Numbered from the stretch's first letter, positions 9,223 to 18,354 are shown. The stretch is 64,000 nt of DNA from an uncultured Flavobacteriaceae bacterium (GCA_934675205.1 CAKUPQ010000005.1:1-64000), one strand, 5' to 3'. Program-made: numbers and translations. Notes: generated by a model from the letters alone, not told the origin.

Positions 9223-9258
9223 AAACCACCTTTTACTTTTTATTTTCAAAGGTGGTTT
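9223..9258 (-). terminator. Second hairpin in the leader of the homoserine-dehydrogenase-like gene
   Basis: An 11-bp perfect stem (9223-9233 with 9248-9258) with a 14-base loop. On the minus strand it is followed by TTTTCTT, so it may act as a weak terminator or as a 5' UTR structure 43 bases before the start codon at 9179. Confidence 0.5.
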
Positions 9259-9296
9259 CAAAACAAACAACCTAAAACTATTTTGCATAAAAAAAA

Positions 9297-9319
9297 TCCT
9301 TGCTCTTTTCTGAACAAGG
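9297..9319 (-). promoter_or_regulatory. Attenuator terminator hairpin
   Basis: Minus strand: TCCTTGTTC, loop AGAAAA, GAGCAAGGA, then eight T. One G-T wobble in nine pairs. The upper arm (9312-9319) is also perfectly complementary to GAACAAGG at 9369-9376 inside the leader ORF, so two mutually exclusive structures are possible. Confidence 0.7.
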
Positions 9320-9342
9320 ACTTCTTATAATTTGACTTCTAT

Positions 9343-9426
9343 TTATAAACTCAAAAAAATGCAACAGACCTTGTTCGGAATACTTCCGTACATCATCATA
9401 GTCTTATTACAATTAATCTGAATCAT
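9343..9426 (-). CDS. Leader peptide of 27 residues, probable Asp-family/Met attenuator
   Basis: ATG at 9426, stop at 9343. The peptide contains NCNKTMMMYGSIPNK, which is rich in aspartate-family residues (Asn, Lys, Thr, Ile) and has three consecutive Met codons. The start lies about 15 bases after the expected start site of a strong promoter (9448-9479). The codons for PNKV hold the anti-terminator arm (9369-9376). An intrinsic terminator follows 24 bases after the stop, and a homoserine-dehydrogenase-like gene lies downstream. Ribosome stalling at the Met/Thr codons would leave the anti-terminator arm free. It is too short for homology evidence; the call rests on architecture. Confidence 0.6.
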   Translation of the reverse strand: MIQINCNKTMMMYGSIPNKVCCIFLSL

Positions 9427-9447
9427 TTTTATTTCTCTTTTGTGGGA

Positions 9448-9479
9448 CAAATGTATAATGCTATTTTTTATAAAACAAA
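9448..9479 (-). promoter_or_regulatory. Promoter of the attenuated leader transcript
   Basis: Minus strand TTTG (9476-9479), 20 bases, TACATTTG (9448-9455). Close to the consensus; predicted start site about 9441, just before the leader ORF. Confidence 0.65.
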
Positions 9480-9651
9480 TGTTTTTTAAATTATTTTTCT
9501 GAAATTTCATTTTAAAAGTTTACTACACAAAATAATAATCTATATTTAGACTATTTAATAGAAAATAAATCTAAAACAACAGTACTTTTAAATTGATTTT
9601 TAGTGTAAAAACGAATATTGGGTGGTAAAAAAATTAGTTATTTTTAAATTT
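9480..9651. other. AT-rich intergenic spacer
   Basis: Between the divergent leader and ndk promoters I see only very AT-rich sequence without a convincing ORF, RNA or repeat. Confidence 0.5.
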
Positions 9652-9699
9652 AAAATGCACAAATGCATTTTCTGCATTCGATTAAAAAAACTATTTTTG
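9652..9699 (+). promoter_or_regulatory. ndk promoter with adjacent palindrome
   Basis: A TATTTTTG -7 element lies at 9692-9699, about 25 bases before the ndk ATG. The inverted repeat AAAATGCA (9652-9659) / TGCATTTT (9664-9671) covers the -33 region and could be an operator; no regulator is known. Confidence 0.45.
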
Positions 9700-9723
9700 C
9701 ACAAAATTTGAAAACACAAAAAA

Positions 9724-10143
9724 ATGGCAACAAACAGAACATTTACAATGATTAAACCCGATGCTGTTGAGGCAGGACACATCGGAGGAATTTTGAATAT
9801 GATTACTGAAGCAGGTTTCAGAATCGTTTCTATGAAATTGACACAACTTACGGTAGCTGATGCTCAAGCATTTTATGCTGTACATAGCGAAAGACCTTTT
9901 TACGGAGAATTGGTAGAATTTATGTCAAGAGGTCCAATTGTAGCAGCAATCTTGGAAAAAAACAATGCAGTTGAGGATTTCCGTAAACTAATCGGAGCTA
10001 CAAATCCTGCTGATGCAGCAGAGGGAACTATCCGTAAAAAATATGCAAAATCAGTAGGAGAAAATGCAGTTCACGGGTCTGATTCTGATGAAAATGCAGC
10101 TATTGAGGGAGCTTTCCATTTCGCAGGAAGAGAAATGTTTTAA
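9724..10143 (+). CDS. ndk: Nucleoside diphosphate kinase
   Basis: 139 residues, the usual length. It transfers the gamma phosphate between nucleoside triphosphates and diphosphates through a phosphohistidine. Visible hallmarks: [10 protein letters not shown] at the N-terminus, GGILNMI and the active-site NAVHGSDS with His117. The start is supported by the preceding promoter. A terminator follows at 10169. Monocistronic. Confidence 0.97.
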   Translation: MATNRTFTMIKPDAVEAGHIGGILNMITEAGFRIVSMKLTQLTVADAQAFYAVHSERPFYGELVEFMSRGPIVAAILEKNNAVEDFRKLIGATNPADAAEGTIRKKYAKSVGENAVHGSDSDENAAIEGAFHFAGREMF

Positions 10144-10168
10144 TTGCAATAAGCAATAGGCTATAAGC

Positions 10169-10203
10169 AAAGGTTCAAAGTTTCGTGCTTTGAACCTTTT
10201 TTT
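10169..10203 (+). terminator. Terminator of ndk
   Basis: AAAGGTTCAAAG (10169-10180) pairs perfectly with CTTTGAACCTTT (10188-10199), followed by a T run. Confidence 0.85.
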
Positions 10204-10209
10204 ATTCTA

Positions 10210-10217
10210 TATCTTTG
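10210..10217 (+). promoter_or_regulatory. -7 element close to the queG start
   Basis: TATCTTTG ends only 7 bases before the TTG start at 10225, so the transcript may be almost leaderless if that start is used. Confidence 0.4.
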
Positions 10218-10224
10218 CAAAACC

Positions 10225-11151
10225 TTGAACTTTAAACAAAAATACAGCGACTTTATAAAATCCGAAGCGATGCGTTTGGGTTTTTTGTCGTGTGGTATCA
10301 GCAAGGTTGAGTTTTTAGAACAGGAAGCACCAAAGCTCGAAAAATGGCTTTCCGAAAACCGAAACGGAAAAATGCAGTATATGGAAAACCATTTTGAAAA
10401 ACGCTTAAACCCTGCCCTTTTGGTTGATGGAGCGAAATCTGTAGTTTCGCTATTGTTGAATTATTATCCGCAAGAAATCCAAAAACAAGGAACGTTTAAA
10501 ATATCCAAATACGCTTACGGACAGGATTATCACTTTGTGATAAAAGAAAAACTCAAAGAGCTTTTACATTCGATTCAGGAAAATATCGGAGAAGTCGGAG
10601 GTAGGGCTTTTGTGGATTCTGCTCCGGTTTTGGACAAGGCTTGGGCTACGAAATCAGGACTTGGTTGGATAGGAAAGAACTCCAATCTGATAAGCAAAAA
10701 AGTAGGTTCGTTCTTTTTTATAGCCGAACTTATTTTGGATATCGAACTCCAATACGACAACCCAACCACAACCGACCATTGCGGAAGTTGTACAAAATGT
10801 ATAGATGCCTGCCCAACACAGGCTATTATTTCTCCTTATGTGGTTGACGGAAGCAAATGTATTTCGTATTTCACTATCGAACTTAAAGAAAATATTCCAC
10901 AGGAAGTAAAAGGAAAATTTGACGATTGGATTTTTGGTTGTGATGTATGTCAGGACGTTTGCCCTTGGAATCGTTTTTCTTCTCCACATTCCGAAAAATT
11001 ACTGAATCCAAATGACGAAATCGTTTCGTTTTCCAAAAAAGATTGGACGGAAATCACTCACGAAACTTTTAGCAAAGTCTTTCAGAAATCAGCTGTAAAA
11101 AGGACTAAATTTGACGGACTCAAACGAAATATTGAGTTTGTTACGAAATAA
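10225..11151 (+). CDS. queG: Epoxyqueuosine reductase
   Basis: 308 residues. It performs the last step of queuosine synthesis in tRNA, reducing epoxyqueuosine with cobalamin and two 4Fe-4S clusters. The cluster motifs are [12 protein letters not shown] (about residues 190-202) and CDVCQDVCP (about 238-247). The N-terminal region, with [17 protein letters not shown], matches the family only if the TTG at 10225 is used; the next ATG (10270) would cut into this conserved part. The C-terminal HEAT-like extension of some family members is absent, as in many Bacteroidota. Its 3' end overlaps convergent hemA by 11 bases. Confidence 0.9.
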   Translation: MNFKQKYSDFIKSEAMRLGFLSCGISKVEFLEQEAPKLEKWLSENRNGKMQYMENHFEKRLNPALLVDGAKSVVSLLLNYYPQEIQKQGTFKISKYAYGQDYHFVIKEKLKELLHSIQENIGEVGGRAFVDSAPVLDKAWATKSGLGWIGKNSNLISKKVGSFFFIAELILDIELQYDNPTTTDHCGSCTKCIDACPTQAIISPYVVDGSKCISYFTIELKENIPQEVKGKFDDWIFGCDVCQDVCPWNRFSSPHSEKLLNPNDEIVSFSKKDWTEITHETFSKVFQKSAVKRTKFDGLKRNIEFVTK

Positions 11152-12385
11152 CCGCACTCTCCAACCCAAAAATTTTCTCTATCAATTCGATATTCTCTTC
11201 AAGGGAAGTATCTTCGTTTTTGAGGTGATTGGCAAAATGTGTAGTAATTTTCTGAATGATTCGATTCGAAATAATCTCTGCTTGTTGTTCGTCAAAATTG
11301 CTGATTTTTTTCTTTTGGAAATCGAGTTCAGCTTCTTTGATTGAGTTTAGTTTTTCTTTGAGAGCATTGATTGTCGGTGCGAATTTTCTCGCATTGGTCC
11401 AATCGGAAAATTCATCTTTGATTTCTTCAATAATTTCTTCCGCTTTCGGAATATAGTTTTTTCGATTTTCTAATGTAAAATCCGTGATTTTTGAGAGTTC
11501 GTCCAAATGAACAAGTGTTACATTCGGATTGTTTGTGATGTTTTCATCAACATTTTTCGGAATGGATAAATCCAAAACCAAAACCGGTTTTTGAGGATTC
11601 AGATTTTCGTTAGAAATAGTCGGAATATCAGCTCCTGTTGCTACAACCAAAATATCCGTATGTTGCAGTTCAGACGAAAGTTCGTCATACTCTTTTACGA
11701 TAAGATTGAGTTTTCCTGCAATTCTTTCGGCTTTTTCTTTGGTTCTGTTAATGAGTGTGATATGCTCGTTTTTGGTGTGTTTAACCAAATTCTCACAGGT
11801 ATTTCTTCCGATTTTTCCCATTCCGAAAAGCAAAATGTTTTTAGAAGAAATATCCGAAACATTATTTAGAATGTACTGAACCGATGCAAAGGAAACCGAA
11901 GTCGCACCCGAGCTTAATTCCGTTTCGTTTTTGATGCGTTTACTCGCTTGGATAACCGAATTTACCAATCTTTCGGTAAAAGCGTTAGAAAGTTCGTTCT
12001 TTTTGGATTCTACAAAACCGCTTTTTATTTGTCCCACGATTTCAAAATCTCCCAAAATCTGACTGTCAAGCCCCGTTCCTACCCTGAAAATATGGTTTAC
12101 AGCCTCTTGGTTTTTATAGACATAACCTACTTTTTGAAAGTCGTCAACCGTTCCAAAACTGTTATCACACAAAAGCTTAATCAGCTCAAAAGGGTGGTTG
12201 GCATAACCATAAATTTCGGTTCGGTTACAAGTAGAAATTACCAAAACACCTTGCAATCCGTTTTCTTTGGCTTGTAAGAGAACAGTATTTTTAGCAACGA
12301 AATTCAAATTGAATTTACCTCTGATTTCAGCATCTGCTTTCAGATAACTCAATCCGATACAATAAAAAGTCAGGTGTTTGTTCAT
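11141..12385 (-). CDS. hemA: Glutamyl-tRNA reductase
   Basis: 414 residues. First committed step of C5 tetrapyrrole synthesis: glutamyl-tRNA plus NADPH to glutamate-1-semialdehyde. The N-terminal catalytic domain has the nucleophile Cys53 in [10 protein letters not shown]. The NADPH-binding domain contains [11 protein letters not shown] and the C-terminal dimerisation domain is complete. hemF and hemB lie 7-8 kb away on the other strand, beyond an AraC regulator. Its predicted -7 element (TATTTTTG, minus strand 12482-12489) places the dispersed repeat 12400-12469 inside its 5' UTR. Confidence 0.96.
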   Translation of the reverse strand: MNKHLTFYCIGLSYLKADAEIRGKFNLNFVAKNTVLLQAKENGLQGVLVISTCNRTEIYGYANHPFELIKLLCDNSFGTVDDFQKVGYVYKNQEAVNHIFRVGTGLDSQILGDFEIVGQIKSGFVESKKNELSNAFTERLVNSVIQASKRIKNETELSSGATSVSFASVQYILNNVSDISSKNILLFGMGKIGRNTCENLVKHTKNEHITLINRTKEKAERIAGKLNLIVKEYDELSSELQHTDILVVATGADIPTISNENLNPQKPVLVLDLSIPKNVDENITNNPNVTLVHLDELSKITDFTLENRKNYIPKAEEIIEEIKDEFSDWTNARKFAPTINALKEKLNSIKEAELDFQKKKISNFDEQQAEIISNRIIQKITTHFANHLKNEDTSLEENIELIEKIFGLESAVIS

Positions 12386-12399
12386 TTATTTTTTCTTTA

Positions 12400-12469
12400 G
12401 CCACGGATTAAAAGATTTTACGGATTTTCAGTACAAAAAAAGAATCCTTTTAATCCTTTAATCCGTGGC
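12400..12469. repeat. Dispersed inverted repeat, GCCACGGATTAAA type
   Basis: GCCACGGATTAAA (12400-12412) pairs with TTTAATCCGTGGC (12457-12469), with partly complementary AGGATT/AATCC words inside. Related copies: 20092-20159 and, more distantly, 27800-27848, 34368-34430 and 45136-45175. Confidence 0.75.
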
Positions 12470-12584
12470 AAAAACTAAATGCAAAAATAGTAGTAACCTA
12501 TTTATAAAAGTAACGCTAAAAGTCCTTTTTTTGTCGCTTTAGGTTTTTTAATACACATATTACCAAAAAAACAACCAAATATTG

Positions 12585-12642
12585 TACATTTGCAACAATA
12601 TCAATACTTACAAAGTTGTTTATATAGAATAGTTCTAAATAA
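12585..12642 (+). promoter_or_regulatory. Promoter and possible operator of the AraC regulator
   Basis: TACATTTG (12585-12592) is a good -7 element. An imperfect palindrome around TAGAAT-A-GTTCTA (about 12621-12641) follows in the leader and loosely resembles Fur-type boxes. Tentative. Confidence 0.35.
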
Positions 12643-12650
12643 GAAAGCTG

Positions 12651-13559
12651 TTGTTTGAGCAAAAATACGAAATAAAAAATACCGCTATGGGTTCTGTTGA
12701 CGAAATACATATTGAAGATGATTTTATGGTTTTCCGCTTTTGGAATGACGGATTGGAAAAGTTTAATTTTCAGAAACTTATCAATTCTGACCTGATACAG
12801 TTCCACTTCGGAATCAAAGGCAAAGCCGGATTTATTTTTAATGACGGAAGATATACGCTTCCACTCAACGAATCGTCTTCGCTTTTGCTTTATAATCCTC
12901 AAAAAGAGTTGCCTGTCAATTTGGATATTGAGCCGAATTCGCAGGTAATTTCATTGTTTATTCCGATTAAAAAATTTCACGGACTTTTCTCGGAACAGGC
13001 AGATTATATTCCGTTTTTGAGCAAGGAAAACGAGCAGAAAAAGTATTACAAAGAAGAAAATATCACATCTTCGATGATGATTGTTTTAAACCAAATGTTG
13101 AATTACGACTCGAATTCTCCTGTTAAAAAGCTGTATATCAAAGGGAAAACCTACGAGTTGTTGAGCTTGTATTTCAACAAAAACGAGGGAACAGACATCG
13201 AGCAATGTCCGTTTTTGGCAGATGAAGAAAACGTTTTGAAAATCCGAAAAGCCAAAGATATTGTGATTATCAATATGGCAGAGCCTCCGACTTTGCAGGA
13301 ATTAGCAGACGAAGTCGGGATTTCGCTCAAAAAACTAAAGATGGGATTCAAACAGATTTATGGAGATAGTGTGTATAGCTTTTTGTTGGATTATAAACTT
13401 GAATATGCCCGAAAATTGTTAGATTCAGGTTCGTATAACGTAAACGAAGTCGGACTAAAAATTGGTTACAGCACTTCGAGTCATTTTATTGCTGCTTTTA
13501 AAAAGAAATTTGGAATTACTCCCAAAAAATACCTGATGTCGATTGAGGTAAATGCTTAG
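12651..13559 (+). CDS. AraC family transcriptional regulator
   Basis: 302 residues from a TTG; an ATG at 12687 would shorten it by 12. The N-terminal two thirds is a ligand/dimer domain without a recognised motif. The C-terminal 90 residues are the double helix-turn-helix: LQELADEVGISLKKLKMGFK and VNEVGLKIGYSTSSHFIAAF, then KKFGITPKKYL. It is divergent from hemA and upstream of hemF/hemB, suggesting control of heme or iron genes (inference from position). The last two bases of its stop codon coincide with the terminal repeat of a MITE-like element. Confidence 0.85.
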   Translation: MFEQKYEIKNTAMGSVDEIHIEDDFMVFRFWNDGLEKFNFQKLINSDLIQFHFGIKGKAGFIFNDGRYTLPLNESSSLLLYNPQKELPVNLDIEPNSQVISLFIPIKKFHGLFSEQADYIPFLSKENEQKKYYKEENITSSMMIVLNQMLNYDSNSPVKKLYIKGKTYELLSLYFNKNEGTDIEQCPFLADEENVLKIRKAKDIVIINMAEPPTLQELADEVGISLKKLKMGFKQIYGDSVYSFLLDYKLEYARKLLDSGSYNVNEVGLKIGYSTSSHFIAAFKKKFGITPKKYLMSIEVNA

Positions 13560-13719
13560 AGCTTGTTTAAATTTTATTCATTGGCTCTCTTATGATAATT
13601 TTTGGCTACAACTTCGTTAAATTTTGAAACGATAGCGATACTATCCTTTAAAAATTTGCCTCGTTTCGCTCAAAAATCATTGAATAATAAATCTCAAAAA
13701 TAAAAATTAAACAGGCTCT
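13558..13719. mobile_element. MITE-like element of 162 bp
   Basis: The terminal inverted repeats AGAGCTTGTTTAAATTTT (13558-13575) and AAAAATTAAACAGGCTCT (13702-13719) match with about two differences. The interior holds GATAG...CTATC and other small hairpins but no ORF. A 44-bp derivative of the same ends is at 21771-21814. No transposase is present, so it would be non-autonomous. Confidence 0.6.
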
Positions 13720-13729
13720 TAAAAAATAA

Positions 13730-14749
13730 ATGAAAATGGAATTATCATCAGAACAATTTGATTTTATAACCGAAATCAAAGCGAAAGTAAGAGAGGCTCA
13801 ATACAATGCTTTGAAGGCTGTCAATGTTGAGCTTATCCGATTATATTGGGAAATCGGGAAATCTATTTCCGAAAAGCAAACCCAAAGTTGGGGAAAAGCA
13901 GTTGTGCCGACACTTTCGGCAGAACTGCAACAGGAATTTCCGGGAATTGGAGGTTTTTCCACTACTAATCTTTGGTTAATGGCTCAATTTTATACCGAAT
14001 ATCACATAGAGGAAAATCTCCAACCATTAGTTGGAGAAATTAGCTGGACAAAACATATCGTTATTCTCAACAAGTGCAAAGATAATTTAGAACGTCAATT
14101 TTATATACTTTCCACTAAAAAATTCGGTTGGACAAAAAACGTATTAATCAACCAAATCGGTAATAAAACCTACGAAAAATACTTGCTCAACCAAACCAAT
14201 TTTGACAACACATTACCCGAAAATATTAAAAACCAAGCTGTTTTAGCCGTAAAAGACGAATATGTTTTTGATTTTTTGGGATTGGCAGACGAACATTCCG
14301 AACGAGAACTCGAAAATGCTTTGATTCAGAATATCCGTAATTTTTTGGTTGAGATGGGACATCAGTTTACCTTTGTAGGCAATCAGTTCAAAATAGAAGT
14401 GGAAGACAAAGAATATTTTGTTGATTTGCTTTTGTATCATCGTCAGTTACAGTGTTTGGTTGCTATTGAACTGAAAATCGGAGAATTTCTACCTGAATAC
14501 AAAGGAAAAATGGAATTTTATCTTACGCTTTTGAACGAAAAAGTACGTATGCCTAACGAAAATGACAGTATCGGAATTATCATCTGTAAAGAAAAAAACA
14601 GAACAATTGTAGAGTATTCCTTAAAAACAGGAAATAAACCTATTGGAGTTGCTACTTACAACACTTCAACATTACTTCCGAAAGATTACCAAAAATTATT
14701 ACCTGATACAAAAACAATTTCCGAGAAATTAGAAAAATATTTCAAATAA
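13730..14749 (+). CDS. PDDEXK nuclease domain protein, YhcG/DUF1016 family
   Basis: 339 residues. The N-terminal helical DUF1016 domain shows LIRLYWEIGKSISEKQ, WGKAVVPTLSAELQQEFP and GFSTTNLWLMAQFY. The C-terminal PDDEXK nuclease domain has VDLLLYHRQL and AIELKIGEF, giving the Asp and Glu-x-Lys metal site at about residues 231 and 246-248. Members are often found in restriction or other accessory islands; the exact role is not established. An alternative ATG lies two codons downstream (13736). It starts 10 bases after the MITE-like element and opens the accessory block between araC and hemF. Confidence 0.88.
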   Translation: MKMELSSEQFDFITEIKAKVREAQYNALKAVNVELIRLYWEIGKSISEKQTQSWGKAVVPTLSAELQQEFPGIGGFSTTNLWLMAQFYTEYHIEENLQPLVGEISWTKHIVILNKCKDNLERQFYILSTKKFGWTKNVLINQIGNKTYEKYLLNQTNFDNTLPENIKNQAVLAVKDEYVFDFLGLADEHSERELENALIQNIRNFLVEMGHQFTFVGNQFKIEVEDKEYFVDLLLYHRQLQCLVAIELKIGEFLPEYKGKMEFYLTLLNEKVRMPNENDSIGIIICKEKNRTIVEYSLKTGNKPIGVATYNTSTLLPKDYQKLLPDTKTISEKLEKYFK

Positions 14750-14797
14750 TTCCAACCTTTGGTTAAGTTTTTGTATCTGTAATTTAAAAGAGTGTTT

Positions 14798-15472
14798 ATG
14801 AAAAAGATTGTTTTGAGTTTGATGATGATTTTGGTTGTCGGTTGTAATGGACAGGACAAAAACACCAGGCCTGTTATTGAAAAAGAACAGGAAGAAAAAA
14901 CAGTAACAACTAATAGCATTGTTTTAAACATTAACAATCCTAATGTTGCTGAAAAACAGAAAGGAGCTGAAAAATTCAGTAACCAAAATCTTATAAGCAA
15001 CAAAATACAAGAAGAAGAATTTGTAGTGGGAGATACCATAATACAGCACTTGGCAGATGCATATTTTTATGAAACAAAATTTATATCGGGAAGTCCTTTC
15101 AAATCGGAAAAAAGATTTCATAAAAAAACGCTAAATCTCATACAAGAGGGTAATTATTTTTATAATGCTGAAATTGGAATACACAAAATATATAATACTG
15201 AAGGAGAATTAGTTAAAGAAATAGATACCGATGCTCAATATCCGATTAGTGTAGATAAAGTTATTGATATAATGAAAACAAAATATAATATTGATTTAAA
15301 CAAACATATTAAACGAGCAAGGGTTCAACGATATTTAACTAATGATTTCAAGCCTCAATACTTGGTTCAGTTTCCTTTAACGGAAACTTCTTTAAGAACT
15401 CTTCGTGGTATAACCATAGATGGAGAAACAGGAAAAATATTATTAGATAAAAACTACCATATGAAAGAATAA
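14798..15472 (+). CDS. Lipoprotein, unknown function (module 1)
   Basis: 224 residues from the ATG at 14798. The signal ends in VVGC (Cys about 16) followed by NGQDKN. The body is hydrophilic, with an early Gln/Glu-rich linker and a C-terminal part ending in TIDGETGKILLDKNY. No known domain is recognised. Its first 23 codons closely resemble, also at DNA level, those of the lipoprotein at 18355, while the rest differs. It lies 12 bases before the next gene and is probably co-transcribed with it. Confidence 0.65.
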   Translation: MKKIVLSLMMILVVGCNGQDKNTRPVIEKEQEEKTVTTNSIVLNINNPNVAEKQKGAEKFSNQNLISNKIQEEEFVVGDTIIQHLADAYFYETKFISGSPFKSEKRFHKKTLNLIQEGNYFYNAEIGIHKIYNTEGELVKEIDTDAQYPISVDKVIDIMKTKYNIDLNKHIKRARVQRYLTNDFKPQYLVQFPLTETSLRTLRGITIDGETGKILLDKNYHMKE

Positions 15473-15484
15473 AAATAACAACTT

Positions 15485-17032
15485 ATGAAAAACCTACTTT
15501 ACTTATCGTTTTTGTTTTTGGGAGTTTTGTCTTTTGGGCAACCTGTTTATAGGGTTACGGAGGGGGAAGTACAGTTGATAAACCCGAGATATGGAATCAT
15601 TATCCTAAAGGATAATTCGTATTACCGATTAGAAATAACAAGAGATTTTTATCACAGAAAGCAAAAAGAAATTACTTTACAGCCTATTGAAGAAAGTAAA
15701 GTAAAAGAACTTTTAACGAATGAAAAAACTATTTTCTACAAAGACATTGACGAAAACTACGATTTTGAAAAGCTGAAAGAATTGTGTTTTCTTTATACGT
15801 ATGATGACAAAGAGACCATAAAAAACAAAAAACACGATGTTTACAAGCTTTGTCAGTTCAATCAGAATTTTTTTGCAATTTTTGAAGACACTTACGATGA
15901 TGGAAACATCTATACAAGTGTTGAAGAAATCCTGCCTTATATGTTTATAGAATTTGGCAACAAAAAGATAATCTATACTTACACAGAAGATTATTACCTG
16001 ATTCCTGTAAAGGGTAAGTTAAAAGTGTTTGATTGTTGTTATGATTATTTGTATTTGCCTTTTCATAAAACCCAAAAATTAAAGTTATCCAACAAAGAGA
16101 TTTATGAGTTTTCACAACACACATATCACGATTTAGAGAATTATTTTTTCGTTATAGATACTCTGCCAAACAAAAAAGTCCGACTGAAAAACGTTTATGA
16201 TGAAGTTCTTATCAATCAAAGTTATGATTCGATTAGTATAAGCCCGATAATCGAATGTTATAACGGAGGCAAAATAGACTTATACAACTTAACCTACAAA
16301 AAACTGAATAAAACTCCGTTGAAAGCCAAAAAAGGAGAATTAGGAAGTATGCAAGTTCTCGAAAAAAACAAAATCAAATGGATAGATTGGACAGGAAAAC
16401 GAATAAAAAAGGGGTTTTCATATCCATTAATTTTAATGCCTGACGGCTCACCAATTGAACAATATTACGAAGTAGAAATATTTAAAAAAGATACGGACTT
16501 TGTTTTCAAAGCAAGAAACTTTTCTTGGTTTGACCAAGAACACGATAGAACAGTAACTGATACTGTTAATTTAATCAATACTAAAAGAATTAAACAGTTT
16601 TATTTTGAAAATAACACTTCAAAAGATACTGTTTCTAATTATAAGCAATTTTATAGTTATGATGACTTCAAACCAAGAATTACAGAGGTTATAAATTTTG
16701 ATTATGAAATTGTTCACTTTCTAAAAGAAGACGGAACGTACGGAATGAATTATTTAGGAAAATTCCTTAAAAATCCTCACTTTAAAGAATATATAGAATA
16801 TGTGGATTTTGAAAAATTCGACAAATTCCAAAACCTGCAACTTATAGAATACAAACGTTTTATCTCTCTTTATAAAATGAAAAAGAACAATTTGTATATG
16901 CTGTATCCGTTACAAAAAGATTTCCGATATAAAAAACTCGCAGATTTTCAAGGAAACTTTGCCCGATTCGAGCTTCCAAACGGGCAAAAAGGCTGGTTGG
17001 ATTTACAAGGAAATGAATATTTAGACGAATAA
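15485..17032 (+). CDS. Large secreted protein with WG-like C-terminus, unknown function
   Basis: 515 residues with a signal peptide (MKNLLYLSFLFLGVLSFGQ, cleavage near Gln19). The body is rich in Tyr, Lys and Asp, with repeated short beta-like units. The C-terminal FELPNGQKGWLDLQGNEYL looks like a single WG-type repeat. No catalytic motif is seen. Its first codons resemble those of the lipoprotein at 18789. It is the second gene of a pair with the preceding lipoprotein. Confidence 0.6.
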   Translation: MKNLLYLSFLFLGVLSFGQPVYRVTEGEVQLINPRYGIIILKDNSYYRLEITRDFYHRKQKEITLQPIEESKVKELLTNEKTIFYKDIDENYDFEKLKELCFLYTYDDKETIKNKKHDVYKLCQFNQNFFAIFEDTYDDGNIYTSVEEILPYMFIEFGNKKIIYTYTEDYYLIPVKGKLKVFDCCYDYLYLPFHKTQKLKLSNKEIYEFSQHTYHDLENYFFVIDTLPNKKVRLKNVYDEVLINQSYDSISISPIIECYNGGKIDLYNLTYKKLNKTPLKAKKGELGSMQVLEKNKIKWIDWTGKRIKKGFSYPLILMPDGSPIEQYYEVEIFKKDTDFVFKARNFSWFDQEHDRTVTDTVNLINTKRIKQFYFENNTSKDTVSNYKQFYSYDDFKPRITEVINFDYEIVHFLKEDGTYGMNYLGKFLKNPHFKEYIEYVDFEKFDKFQNLQLIEYKRFISLYKMKKNNLYMLYPLQKDFRYKKLADFQGNFARFELPNGQKGWLDLQGNEYLDE

Positions 17033-17124
17033 ATCGCTTACTCAAATAAGCAATATTTCATATATTTTGCTTTTTACATTTAACAAAAAACACAAAATAT
17101 TGCTTTTTACAATTAACAATTTCA

Positions 17125-17132
17125 TATATTTG
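17125..17132 (+). promoter_or_regulatory. -7 element of the AAA ATPase gene
   Basis: TATATTTG lies about 20 bases before the ATG at 17152. The spacer 17041-17131 contains two partial copies of ATATTGCTTTTTACA / TTTCATATATTTGC words. Confidence 0.45.
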
Positions 17133-17151
17133 CATTGTGAATTGAATTACA

Positions 17152-18342
17152 ATGGAAGAATTACAGTTTGAATTTCAACAAAAAATATCGCAATTATCTC
17201 TGGTTTTTCAGAGATACCTTATCAATGGAATTAATTTAAAAAACCGATTGATTGCCATAAAAGGAGCAAGAGGTTCGGGAAAAACAACCTTACTTTTGCA
17301 GATTGCCAAACAAAAGCTGGACATAGGCAAAACCTTGTATGTCAGTTTAGACCATATTTATTTTTTTGAAAACAAATTATACTATTTAGCCAAAGAATTT
17401 TCGGATAACGGAGGGGAAAACCTGTTGCTGGACGAAGTGCATAAATACCCGAACTGGTCGAGAGAAATAAAACTGATTTACGACAATTTCCCGTCATTAA
17501 ACGTAATTTTTACCTCTTCGTCAATGTTGGAAATTTACAAAGCTGAATCCGATTTAAGCCGAAGAGCAGTAGCCTATAATCTTAAAGAATTGTCTTTCAG
17601 GGAATTTATCGCTTTGGAAACAGGAATCGAACTGCCTGTAAAATCGTTTGAGGAAATTTTGCAGAATCACAACCAAATTGCAACCGATTTGCTCCAAAAA
17701 ATAAAACCATTAGCCTTGTTTTCCAAATATCTGAAAATGGGTGCTTATCCGTATTTTAAAGAAAACGAATCCGAATACAATCAAAAACTACTCAATACCA
17801 TTAATTTAATCATAGAAATCGACATCAATGCAGTAGAAGATTTGAATTATGAAACATTGGTCAAGCTGAAAAAACTATTGATTTCGATTGCTTCTTCTGC
17901 TCCGTTTACTCCGAATATTACGAAATTGAGCGAAAAAGTCGGGGTTTCGAGAAATACACTGGTTCAGGCAATTAAAATTTTAGACCGTGCAGGATTGGTC
18001 AACGAATTATACAAAGACACTTCGGGCATTGGAGCTTTGACAAAACCCGAAAAGTTGTTTTTGAACAATAGCAATCTGATGTATGTTCTGGCAAAAGAAA
18101 ATACAAACATCGGAAACGTCAGAGAAACGTTTTTTCTGAATCAGTTCAAAGGATTGAGAGAAATCAATCTTTCGGAAGAATCGGACTTTATCATCGACAA
18201 AAAATATACCTTTGAAATCGGAGGAAAAAATAAATCTAAAAGACAGATTGTCCATTTAGAAAATGCTTTCGTAGCCAAAGACAATATCGAAATAGGCTTC
18301 GGAAATAACATTCCTGTTTGGCTGTTCGGGTTTTTGTATTAA
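17152..18342 (+). CDS. AAA family ATPase with DUF4143-like C-terminus
   Basis: 396 residues. Walker A is GARGSGKTT (38-46), Walker B LLLDE (91-95), and an arginine-rich sensor-like stretch SDLSRRAVAYNL follows. The middle contains FREFIALETG, typical of the AAA_14/DUF4143 group. A winged-helix-like part (KLSEKVGVSRNTLVQAIKIL, about 255-285) precedes the C-terminal region. Such proteins are common, variable accessory genes of unclear role in Bacteroidota. It stands alone with its own promoter inside the accessory block. Confidence 0.8.
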   Translation: MEELQFEFQQKISQLSLVFQRYLINGINLKNRLIAIKGARGSGKTTLLLQIAKQKLDIGKTLYVSLDHIYFFENKLYYLAKEFSDNGGENLLLDEVHKYPNWSREIKLIYDNFPSLNVIFTSSSMLEIYKAESDLSRRAVAYNLKELSFREFIALETGIELPVKSFEEILQNHNQIATDLLQKIKPLALFSKYLKMGAYPYFKENESEYNQKLLNTINLIIEIDINAVEDLNYETLVKLKKLLISIASSAPFTPNITKLSEKVGVSRNTLVQAIKILDRAGLVNELYKDTSGIGALTKPEKLFLNNSNLMYVLAKENTNIGNVRETFFLNQFKGLREINLSEESDFIIDKKYTFEIGGKNKSKRQIVHLENAFVAKDNIEIGFGNNIPVWLFGFLY

Positions 18343-18354
18343 AGAATTACAATT

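Noticed and set aside
9360..9422. A + strand mini-ORF with PYIIIVLLQLI opposite the proposed leader
   Set aside because: It lacks a + strand promoter and terminator, and the gene downstream (ndk) has its own promoter; the complementary minus-strand ORF fits all attenuator parts.
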